From NCBI GenBank assembly GCA_004297865.1, contig SCSO01000178.1:1-12941 (forward strand): a stretch of 12,941 nt of DNA, read 5' to 3'. The stretch's first letter is position 1; each line of letters opens with the position of its first letter. The notes below the pieces were generated by a model, which saw only the letters and a program-made list of their open reading frames with translations, did not search any database and was not told the DNA's origin. This document shows, piece after piece, positions 7,096 to 12,941 of this stretch. This stretch comes from Legionella sp. Lineage in GTDB: Bacteria > Pseudomonadota > Gammaproteobacteria > Legionellales > Legionellaceae. Both the position numbers and the translations under genes were made by a program.

Positions 7096-8718
7096 ATGGC
7101 ATTGGCTGATAATGCTTCAACAGTCGCTGCAAAATTTGCAAGTTTGACCATTGCACGTCAAGTGGGCTTGCTCATAGGCTTGGCTGCAAGTATTGCTATA
7201 GGCATAGCCGTTGCCTTATGGTCGCGAGACCCAAGTTTTGTCCCTATATATAGTCAAATGAATCCACGTGATGCCTCCGAAGTGATTTCTGCCCTAGAAC
7301 ATTCAGGTATTGAATATAAAATTGATCCCACTCATGGCTTGGTGATGGTACCTAGCGAGCAATTACAAGGTGCTCGCTTTAAATTAGCCGCTCAAGGTTT
7401 GCCACGTGAGACAGGAATGAGTGAGGAAGTCTTTTCTGGTGGTAATGCCTTTAATACTAGTCAATTTATGGAAAATGCACGTTACAAACAAGCATTGGAA
7501 GCCGAATTAGCGCGTACCATCGGTAAGTTTACTGATGTTAAATCGGCGCGTGTTCATTTAGCGATTCCTCGTGAATCTGCTTTTGTGCGTGATGTGCAAG
7601 AGGCCAGCGCTTCCGTTTTTGTGGATGTTTATCCTGGTGCAGATCTTAAAAAACATACGGTTGCTGCTATTGTTAATTTAGTAGCTTCCAGCATTCCTAA
7701 TATGAATGCTAGTCACGTTACTGTTGTGGATCAAGACGGTCAATTACTCAATGAAGGCGGCGGACAAACGGCAATGAGTGATACGGATCGCTTCCTTGAT
7801 TACCGACAAAATTTAGAGCATCAATACGCGCAAAAAATTCAGGATATTTTAACCCCCATTTTAGGCTATGGGCGTGTGCGTGCCAAAGTATCCGCCGATA
7901 TCGATTTTACTTCTTTTGAACAAACCCAAGAATTATTTAATCCCGAATTACCGTCTTTACGTAGTGAACAGAAGATGGAAGAAAAGCGCAGTTCTACAGG
8001 TGATAGTGCTGGTGGCGTTCCAGGTGCTTTGTCGAATTCTCCGCAGGGAAATCCCAGCTTAGTTCCTAACGCGGCTAATGCACAGCAACAACCCAGTGCA
8101 CAGCAGCAAGTGACCGATCAATCATCTGATTTACGCAGTCAAAGTACTAAGAATTTTGAATTGGATAAAACCGTAAGTCATACCAAAAAACAACCAGGTA
8201 CGATTAAACGTTTATCCGTTGCGGTCTTAGTGGATAATCGCGTGGAAGTGGATGAGAAAACTAGAAAAACCACGCAGAAGCCACTCACGGCAAAAGAAAT
8301 TGATCAAATTAAGCTTTTAGTAACGGATGCAGTGGGTCTTAATAACAAGCGAGGTGATAGTTTAAATGTGATCAACACTCGCTTTGTGAAACCCGAGCCT
8401 ATTGCTGCAATGCCTGAAGAAAGTTTCTGGCAAAAAGATTTCTTCTGGTCCCTAATTAAACAAGTGTTTGGCGCTGGTTTTATCCTAGCCTTATTGTTCG
8501 GCGTCTTAAGACCTATGCTCAAAACCCTAGCCAATAATAAAGATATGGTCCAAACGGCGAATGCTCAAGGTGGTGCAGGGGGCCTGAATTCTGAGGGAAG
8601 AATTTCGATAAAGGATGCTACAGATTTTGATTCACAACTGAAATTACTACGACAGGTGGTAGATCAAGAACCAAAACGGGTGGCACAGGTCGTTAAATCT
8701 TGGGTAGATCGGGGGTAG
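7096..8718 (+). CDS. fliF: Flagellar MS-ring protein FliF
   Basis: FliF oligomerises in the inner membrane to form the MS ring, the base on which the rotor and export gate assemble. The 540-residue product is near the usual length (about 550-570). The first membrane helix is at residues 23-42. The YscJ/FliF ring-building region follows, with RDPSFVPIYSQMNPRDASEVISALE, QGLPRETGMSEEVF and ARVHLAIPRESAFVRD. A low-complexity Ser/Gln/Asn-rich stretch lies around 295-355, typical of the FliF periplasmic loop. The second membrane helix is about 449-471. The C-terminal tail SQLKLLRQVVDQEPKRVAQV is the FliG-binding part. Ribosome binding site AGGAGT (7085-7090) precedes ATG 7096. The stop is one base before the fliG start, consistent with the need for matched FliF and FliG amounts. 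It is longer than the injectisome homologue SctJ and lacks a lipoprotein signal. Confidence 0.96.
   Translation: MALADNASTVAAKFASLTIARQVGLLIGLAASIAIGIAVALWSRDPSFVPIYSQMNPRDASEVISALEHSGIEYKIDPTHGLVMVPSEQLQGARFKLAAQGLPRETGMSEEVFSGGNAFNTSQFMENARYKQALEAELARTIGKFTDVKSARVHLAIPRESAFVRDVQEASASVFVDVYPGADLKKHTVAAIVNLVASSIPNMNASHVTVVDQDGQLLNEGGGQTAMSDTDRFLDYRQNLEHQYAQKIQDILTPILGYGRVRAKVSADIDFTSFEQTQELFNPELPSLRSEQKMEEKRSSTGDSAGGVPGALSNSPQGNPSLVPNAANAQQQPSAQQQVTDQSSDLRSQSTKNFELDKTVSHTKKQPGTIKRLSVAVLVDNRVEVDEKTRKTTQKPLTAKEIDQIKLLVTDAVGLNNKRGDSLNVINTRFVKPEPIAAMPEESFWQKDFFWSLIKQVFGAGFILALLFGVLRPMLKTLANNKDMVQTANAQGGAGGLNSEGRISIKDATDFDSQLKLLRQVVDQEPKRVAQVVKSWVDRG
8080..8109 (+). repeat. Short direct repeat encoding AQQQ units in the FliF loop
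   Basis: GCACAGCAACAA (8080-8091) recurs as GCACAGCAGCAA (8098-8109), 18 bases apart, with one synonymous difference. The two copies encode AQQQ-PS-AQQQ in the disordered periplasmic region of FliF. The pattern suggests a small in-frame duplication in a length-tolerant loop. It is best treated as low-complexity coding sequence and not as a functional DNA repeat. Confidence 0.6.
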
Positions 8719-8719
8719 C

Positions 8720-9709
8720 ATGGACGGAATTGAACGCGCGGCCATTTTATTATTGAGTATGGGTGAAAAGAATGCTTCCGAGGTATTGAAACATTTGGAA
8801 CCACGACAAGTGCAGAAAGTGGGTATGGCCATGTCCACTATGAATTCAGTGAATAAAGTGAAAATGCAATCGGTGTTGATTGATTTCGTGAGTGCAATCG
8901 AAGATCAGAGTAGTTTGACCGTTGATACAGAACATTACTTGCGCACGGTATTGATTGAAGCCTTGGGTGAAGAAAAAGCTACTCCTTTTATTGATAGAAT
9001 TTTGGTTTCTGATAAAGAAACTGGTTTGAATAAACTCAAATGGCTTGATGGCCGTTTAATTGCTGACGTGATTCGTAATGAACATCCGCAAATTATCGCG
9101 ACCATTTTGATTCACCTAGATAGCGAGCAATCCGCCGAGGTAGTGAGTTATTTTAGTCCGGAAAAACGAGCGGAAGTGTTACTGCGAATGTGTAATATTG
9201 ATACCGTGAAACCGGAAGCGATTTCTGAATTAGGCATGGTGATCGAGAAACAATTAACTGGTCAAAAAGTTGCAAAATCTGCTTCTATTGGTGGTATCAA
9301 AAGTGTCGCCGATGTCATTAATTATTTGGATGGCGCCATAGAAGAGGATGTCTTAAATAAAATTAAAGATTGGGATGAAGAACTGGCAGATAAAATTCGT
9401 GACAAGATGTTCGTCTTTGAAAACATCTCTGATATGGATGATCGCAGCGTACAAACCCTTTTACGTGAAGTATCCACAGATATTTTAAAAGTAGCCTTAA
9501 AAGGAGTTACCGAAACCACCAAAGAAAAAATATTTACTAACATGTCCAAACGGGCTGCCGAGCTTTTACGTGATGACATTGAGGTTCAAGGCCCTGTTAA
9601 AGTCAGCGACATGGAACAAGCTCAGAAAGATATCTTAACGACGGCTAGAAGTTTAGCAGAAGAAGGAAAGATTACTCTGGGATCTAAGGGTGCAGATGAG
9701 ATGATTTAA
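8720..9709 (+). CDS. fliG: Flagellar motor switch protein FliG
   Basis: FliG is the rotor protein that binds the FliF tail, contacts the stator MotA and transmits direction changes from FliM/FliN. The 329-residue length matches the family (E. coli 331). The N-terminal domain begins GIERAAILLLSMGE; the middle domain has the EHPQ motif (NEHPQIIATILIHLD) that binds FliM. The C-terminal torque helix region is well conserved. By alignment from the C-terminus, Lys261, Arg278, Asp285 and Asp286 correspond to E. coli Lys264, Arg281, Asp288 and Asp289, and Lys294 replaces Arg297 conservatively. This indicates a working rotor. ATG 8720 is one base after the fliF stop, with a GGGGG stretch at 8711-8715 as a possible ribosome binding site, so coupling to fliF is likely. 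A small hairpin with a T-tract overlaps its stop. Confidence 0.96.
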   Translation: MDGIERAAILLLSMGEKNASEVLKHLEPRQVQKVGMAMSTMNSVNKVKMQSVLIDFVSAIEDQSSLTVDTEHYLRTVLIEALGEEKATPFIDRILVSDKETGLNKLKWLDGRLIADVIRNEHPQIIATILIHLDSEQSAEVVSYFSPEKRAEVLLRMCNIDTVKPEAISELGMVIEKQLTGQKVAKSASIGGIKSVADVINYLDGAIEEDVLNKIKDWDEELADKIRDKMFVFENISDMDDRSVQTLLREVSTDILKVALKGVTETTKEKIFTNMSKRAAELLRDDIEVQGPVKVSDMEQAQKDILTTARSLAEEGKITLGSKGADEMI

Positions 9710-9719
9710 TCTCATTTTT
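9696..9719 (+). terminator. Weak terminator-like hairpin overlapping the fliG stop
   Basis: ATGAGAT (9696-9702) pairs with ATCTCAT (9709-9715) across a six-base loop, and the stem runs into TTTTT (9715-9719). The stop codon TAA (9707-9709) lies at the loop-stem border. The stem has only two G-C pairs out of seven, so strong termination is unlikely. It lies at the largest gap inside the flagellar operon (45 bases to fliH), where partial attenuation would lower fliHIJ relative to fliFG. It may also be chance in AT-rich DNA. Confidence 0.35.
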
Positions 9720-9754
9720 AGCAGAAGTAGTGTTGATTTTATTTAAGGTTTTTT

Positions 9755-10399
9755 ATGAAAATAGAATTTGAACCATTTAGCTTTGGTGTTAAAAAAAATG
9801 AATTCAGTGCTTCGGAATTTGAGGTTAGCGAAGATCCTAAAGAAGGCCCGGTATTGACTGAACAACAAGAATTTTTAGTAGAATGTGAGCGTTTAAAGCA
9901 GGAAGCGGTACAACAAGGATATGCAGAAGGAATAGCACAAGCCCAAGCAGAAATTGATGAAAAAAAATTGATTCTTGATAAATGGCTTAAGCTCATTCAA
10001 AAACCAGTGCAGTTACTTGATGATCAATTGGTTCAAGAAATTATCCAGGCCGTGATTTGGATTTGCACTCATTGCATTGGAGTAGAATTAAGCGTTCATC
10101 CTGAAAAACTACAAGCTTTGTTGCATGAAATTAAAGACGAGCTCCCAGCTTTGAAAGGTAATACCCATATTAGTATGCATCCAGAAGATATCGTGCTAGC
10201 AAAAAATGAATTAGCTAATGTTCTCATGGTTGATTTAGATGAAAAGCTAGTGCCAGATCCTAATTTAAATCGTGGCGATTTCTATTTAAAGGGCGAGAAT
10301 ACCGAATTAGATGGGCGCATCCATACACGCTTTGCCACCTTATTTGCTAAATACCTCGATAAAGATAGTTTTATTACTCCGCAAACTGCCCAGGAGTAA
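9755..10399 (+). CDS. fliH: Flagellar assembly protein FliH (negative regulator of FliI)
   Basis: FliH dimerises, binds the N-terminus of the FliI ATPase, and tethers it to the export gate and C-ring. The 214-residue protein shows the FliH/SctL layout. It has a poorly conserved N-terminus (1-40), then a Glu/Gln/Ala-rich helix with the GYAEG (GxxxG-type) segment about residues 54-58, and a C-terminal domain with VIWICTHCIGVELSVHPEKL and the acidic region NRGDFYLKGENTELDGRIHTRF that resembles the end of FliH/V-ATPase subunit E-like domains. The N-terminal tryptophans that dock E. coli FliH on FlhA are absent; Phe5, Phe8 and Phe10 are the only aromatic residues there. TAAGGT (9744-9749) is the likely ribosome binding site. 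Its place between fliG and fliI strongly supports the name. Confidence 0.92.
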   Translation: MKIEFEPFSFGVKKNEFSASEFEVSEDPKEGPVLTEQQEFLVECERLKQEAVQQGYAEGIAQAQAEIDEKKLILDKWLKLIQKPVQLLDDQLVQEIIQAVIWICTHCIGVELSVHPEKLQALLHEIKDELPALKGNTHISMHPEDIVLAKNELANVLMVDLDEKLVPDPNLNRGDFYLKGENTELDGRIHTRFATLFAKYLDKDSFITPQTAQE

Positions 10400-10402
10400 A
10401 CC

Positions 10403-11746
10403 ATGGAAATCTATCAATCCCAATTAAAAAAAATTATGAGTGATATAGGCAGTAAAAAGCAAAGTGGTTTATTGCATTGTGGGCGAATTAGTCGTGCTGT
10501 GGGATTAACCCTTGAGGCAAAAGGTTTTAATCAACCCATTGGTGCACGTTGTTTTGTGACGATTGATGACAAGCGTTCAATCGAAGCGGAAGTAGTAGGC
10601 TTTAATCATGATAGTCTTTATTTAATGTCCATTGGCAATATTCAAGGCGTGGCCTCAGGGATGAAAATTGTGCCTATTGGGCGAGTGGCTCGAGTCAGTG
10701 TCGGCCCGCATTTATTGGGACGGGTTTTGAATGGCTCTGGGGTGATGATTGATGAAGGTCCCACCGTTGAGTTCTTAGATAGTTATCCTTTAGTTGGGGC
10801 TACGATTAATCCCTTAAAAAGAGCGCCTATTGATACGCCTTTAGACGTTGGCATTCGAGCTATCAATGGTTTATTGAGAATTGGCCGCGGTCAGCGCATT
10901 GGTTTATTTGCAGGAAGTGGCGTGGGTAAATCAGTGTTGTTAGGTATGATGACACGATTTACTGAAGCAGATGTAGTCGTGGTGGGTTTGATAGGCGAAC
11001 GAGGACGCGAAGTAAAAGAGTTCATCGAGTATAATTTAGGCCATGAAGGGCTAAAACGCGCCGTGGTGGTTGCAGCTCCTGCAGACGAAAGTCCCTTGAT
11101 GCGTTTGCATGGTGCTAAGGTCGCTACCAGTATAGCGGAATATTTTCGTGACCAAGGTAAACATGTGCTCTTGCTAATGGATTCGCTGACTCGTTTTGCG
11201 CAAGCACAGCGAGAAATCGCCTTGTCCATTGGGGAAGCTCCCGCTACTAAAGGCTATCCGCCTTCGGTATTTGCTAAACTCTCTAAATTAATTGAAAGAG
11301 CAGGAAATGGCGAACCAGGAAGTGGCTCCATTACCGCCTTTTATACTGTTTTAACGGAAGGAGATGATCTGCAAGATCCTATAGCTGATTCTGCACGCGC
11401 GACTTTGGATGGCCATATTGTCCTTAATCGAGCAATTGCAGAAGAAGGACAATATCCTGCTATTGAGTTGGAAGCTTCGATTAGCCGAGTAATGCAGGCT
11501 ATCACTCCCGAAGATCAGATGAAAAACATGCTATTATTGAAAAAATATTTATCACTTTATGAAAAAAATAAAGATTTAATCCTTTTAGGGGCTTATGCCA
11601 AGGGCTCTGACCCACAAATGGATAAGGCTATTTTAGTACGCGAAAGCATCAAAAATTATATCATGCAAGGGATGAATGAGCGTGTCAGTTATGCGGAAAG
11701 TATTGAACAATTAGCGCAATTAGCTGCAAGTTTTGGCGAGGGATAA
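10403..11746 (+). CDS. fliI: Flagellum-specific export ATPase FliI
   Basis: FliI is the hexameric cytoplasmic ATPase of the flagellar type III export apparatus, related to the F1 beta subunit. The 447-residue protein matches the family length (about 440-457). It has an N-terminal beta-barrel part with CGRISRAVGLTLEAKG. The catalytic domain has Walker A AGSGVGKS (170-177), the GLIGERGREVKEFIE motif with its catalytic Glu, Walker B VLLLMDSLTRFAQAQREIAL, and the type III ATPase signature GEAPATKGYPPSVF. The C-terminal helical domain follows. The ribosome binding site AGGAG (10392-10396) overlaps the fliH stop region and ATG 10403 is three bases after that stop. The flagellar neighbours distinguish it from the injectisome ATPase SctN. 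Confidence 0.97.
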   Translation: MEIYQSQLKKIMSDIGSKKQSGLLHCGRISRAVGLTLEAKGFNQPIGARCFVTIDDKRSIEAEVVGFNHDSLYLMSIGNIQGVASGMKIVPIGRVARVSVGPHLLGRVLNGSGVMIDEGPTVEFLDSYPLVGATINPLKRAPIDTPLDVGIRAINGLLRIGRGQRIGLFAGSGVGKSVLLGMMTRFTEADVVVVGLIGERGREVKEFIEYNLGHEGLKRAVVVAAPADESPLMRLHGAKVATSIAEYFRDQGKHVLLLMDSLTRFAQAQREIALSIGEAPATKGYPPSVFAKLSKLIERAGNGEPGSGSITAFYTVLTEGDDLQDPIADSARATLDGHIVLNRAIAEEGQYPAIELEASISRVMQAITPEDQMKNMLLLKKYLSLYEKNKDLILLGAYAKGSDPQMDKAILVRESIKNYIMQGMNERVSYAESIEQLAQLAASFGEG

Positions 11747-11749
11747 TGG

Positions 11750-12223
11750 ATGAACCAGCGACTTGAACGTTTGCACCAATTATTGCAAATTAAGGTAAAT
11801 GCAACCGAAGAATTTTATCATCATCTGTTAAAGATAAAAGAGGAATTTAGTCAAAATAAATCCAGGCACGAACAATTAGTGGTCTACAGACAAGAATATA
11901 TTCAACAACTGGAAACGATTGGCCATAATGGTAGTCACATTGGTCGTTTACGTAATCGCATTGATTTTATCAATCATTTGGATACTGCTTTAGTGCAATT
12001 GAATACCCATTTAAGTCAATTAGCTAAAATGCGAACTCGTGCGGAATTAAATTATAAACAAGCAAAAACCGCTGAAGAAGGGGTTAAAAAGCTGATAGAA
12101 CGGGTGCAAAAAGGTGAAATGGTCAAATTGCAACGTAAAGAACAAAAAGAAAGTGATGAGTATGCGCAAAAGCAATGGTATAGTAAAAATATAAATGACC
12201 AATCAAAATTATTCGGTGACTAA
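11750..12223 (+). CDS. fliJ: Flagellar export protein FliJ
   Basis: FliJ is the coiled-coil stalk that inserts into the FliI hexamer like the F1 gamma subunit and links it to FlhA. At 157 residues it is slightly longer than the E. coli protein (147). Nearly all of it is heptad-like helix rich in Leu, Gln, Lys and Glu, with RLERLHQLLQIKVNATEEFYHHL at the beginning split by no Pro or Gly, a short break near GHNGSHIGRLRNR in the middle, and a charged C-terminal tail with KGEMVKLQRKEQKESDEYA, typical of FliJ. Translation starts three bases after the fliI stop, with GAGGG (11738-11742) as ribosome binding site. Its last 29 bases overlap the start of the next gene in another frame. Confidence 0.92.
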   Translation: MNQRLERLHQLLQIKVNATEEFYHHLLKIKEEFSQNKSRHEQLVVYRQEYIQQLETIGHNGSHIGRLRNRIDFINHLDTALVQLNTHLSQLAKMRTRAELNYKQAKTAEEGVKKLIERVQKGEMVKLQRKEQKESDEYAQKQWYSKNINDQSKLFGD

Positions 12224-12941
12224 ATACTTCAAGAAATTTTGGATATTATTAGCTCTTATTATCATTTTAGCGGCTGTTTTTTCCAGCATATTCCGCTCCT
12301 TAACCCCCTGGGCGAAACAATATAAAACAGACGTAGAGCAACATCTTAGCCTACTCCTGAATAAACCCGTGCATATTGCAACAATGGAAACCAGCTGGTA
12401 TTGGTTTCAACCGGTTATAAAACTGGATGACGTAACTATAGGCAATCTCAACAATAAACCCTTACATATCAATAAATTATTGATAGGCATTAACTTATTT
12501 AGATCCGCTTGGCATAGAAAAATTGAGCCCGGGGTTTTATATGTGGATGATGTGCATTTAGTCTTAAGAGAACAAAAAAAAGGATGGCAGCTCGATGGTT
12601 TTTCTTCCATCGAGAACCAATCAACAGCCTTAACTCCAGAGAAATCTACGCAAATCGTCACTTGGCTAGCACAGCAGGATCGGTTAATTCTTCGCCATAT
12701 TGATATTGATTTATATTCTAATTCTGGGAATCGTATTCCCATCCAGGATTTGAATGTATCTATTGTTAATAATGGTGGGTATTACAAATTGAAGGGGGAA
12801 GCCCGGCTAGATCAAGCGCATAGAACAGCCTTCCAACTGTTGGGAGACATTCGCTTTGATCCTTCTCATATAGACCTTACTTATGGACAAATCTATATTT
12901 CCAGCAAAAATATGGTACTTAAACAATGGCAGGCTTTATTA
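12195..12941 (+). CDS. yhdP: YhdP-family AsmA-like envelope protein, 3'-truncated by window edge
   Basis: YhdP proteins are very large inner-membrane-anchored periplasmic proteins of the AsmA/TamB bridge group. In E. coli YhdP acts with TamB and YdbH in moving phospholipid to the outer membrane. The 249 visible codons stay open to the window end. One membrane helix lies at residues 15-33, then the family's N-terminal pattern: SLTPWAKQYKTDVEQHLS, LLNKPVHIATMETSWYWFQP and VIKLDDVTIG. Beta-rich repeats follow, as in the DUF3971 region. The ATG at 12195 is the first possible start, since TAA at 12192 precedes it in frame; a GTG at 12216 is an alternative that removes seven residues. It overlaps the 3' end of fliJ by 29 bases and has no clear ribosome binding site, so translation is probably coupled. 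The family call is good; the exact symbol is less sure because only the first part is visible. Confidence 0.78.
   Translation, partial: MTNQNYSVTKYFKKFWILLALIIILAAVFSSIFRSLTPWAKQYKTDVEQHLSLLLNKPVHIATMETSWYWFQPVIKLDDVTIGNLNNKPLHINKLLIGINLFRSAWHRKIEPGVLYVDDVHLVLREQKKGWQLDGFSSIENQSTALTPEKSTQIVTWLAQQDRLILRHIDIDLYSNSGNRIPIQDLNVSIVNNGGYYKLKGEARLDQAHRTAFQLLGDIRFDPSHIDLTYGQIYISSKNMVLKQWQALL
12591..12614. repeat. Perfect 8-bp inverted repeat inside the yhdP-like gene
   Basis: CTCGATGG (12591-12598) and CCATCGAG (12607-12614) are exact reverse complements separated by eight T-rich bases (TTTTTCTT). The T-tract is in the loop and not after the stem, so it does not look like a terminator on either strand. 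It is within coding sequence (LDGFSSIE) and may be chance. Confidence 0.5.

Noticed and set aside
7868..8062. Out-of-frame + strand open frame inside fliF
   Set aside because: It is fully contained in fliF, with no ribosome binding site and no recognisable protein features.
10891..11229. Minus-strand open frame opposite fliI (112 codons)
   Set aside because: It is opposite the catalytic core of FliI; the product is Ser/Thr/Ala-rich with no recognisable domain.
10403..11746. Injectisome (non-flagellar type III secretion) reading of fliF/fliI/fliH
   Set aside because: Neighbours are fliE, a full FliG with torque residues and a two-membrane-helix FliF without lipobox, which are specific to flagella.
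12407..12742. Minus-strand open frame opposite the yhdP-like gene (111 codons)
   Set aside because: The + strand frame matches YhdP-family features and is open throughout; the opposite frame has Cys/Ser-rich antisense-like composition.
1..12941. Mobile element, CRISPR array, tRNA/rRNA or a novel system hidden in the window
   Set aside because: No transposase or integrase, no long terminal repeats, no regularly spaced repeats and no tRNA-like clover-leaf were seen; almost every base is in a recognisable housekeeping or flagellar gene.

Overview
This window looks like a chromosomal stretch of a flagellated gammaproteobacterium with AT-leaning codon usage (TTA for Leu, AAA for Lys and GAA for Glu are common). 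The order ftsK-lolA-rarA is the classic gammaproteobacterial arrangement. The flagellar genes follow the Vibrio/Pseudomonas type: a sigma-54-linked FlrBC/FleSR two-component pair directly upstream of fliEFGHIJ. The combination of AT-rich composition, an FtsK that seems fairly short, and a polar-flagellum gene set would suit the Legionellales or a relative. That placement is an inference from style and is not proven here. All genes lie on the + strand and are tightly packed; the largest gap without a gene is about 210 bases (4157-4366).

Region 1 (1-4156) is a housekeeping cluster. It holds a 5'-truncated ftsK (DNA translocase of the division septum), lolA (periplasmic lipoprotein carrier) and rarA/mgsA (AAA+ replication-fork maintenance ATPase). 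lolA and rarA overlap by four bases (ATGA). A perfect 12-bp inverted repeat lies inside the first codons of rarA.

Region 2 (4157-4366) is the only real regulatory gap. It carries two palindromic elements and a near-consensus sigma-54 (-24/-12) promoter about 35 bases before the histidine kinase start. The promoter fixes the kinase start at the ATG at 4367, because the longer TTG-initiated reading would begin upstream of the predicted transcript.

Region 3 (4367-12223) is a flagellar operon. It encodes a cytosolic PAS-containing histidine kinase (FlrB/FleS) and its sigma-54 activator (FlrC/FleR). These are followed by FliE (rod/MS-ring junction), FliF (MS ring), FliG (rotor/switch), FliH, FliI and FliJ (export ATPase complex). 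Gaps are 1 to 45 bases and no second clear promoter is visible, so the block is probably one transcript. A weak hairpin followed by T residues overlaps the fliG stop codon and could reduce transcription into fliHIJ.

Region 4 (12195-12941, continuing past the window) is the 5' part of a YhdP-type AsmA-like envelope protein. Its start lies inside fliJ, in the position where enterobacteria have fliK.

Overall the window is conventional. I found no convincing undescribed system, mobile element, CRISPR array or RNA gene. The points worth a second look are regulatory elements, gene-neighbourhood joins and a few residue-level variations.
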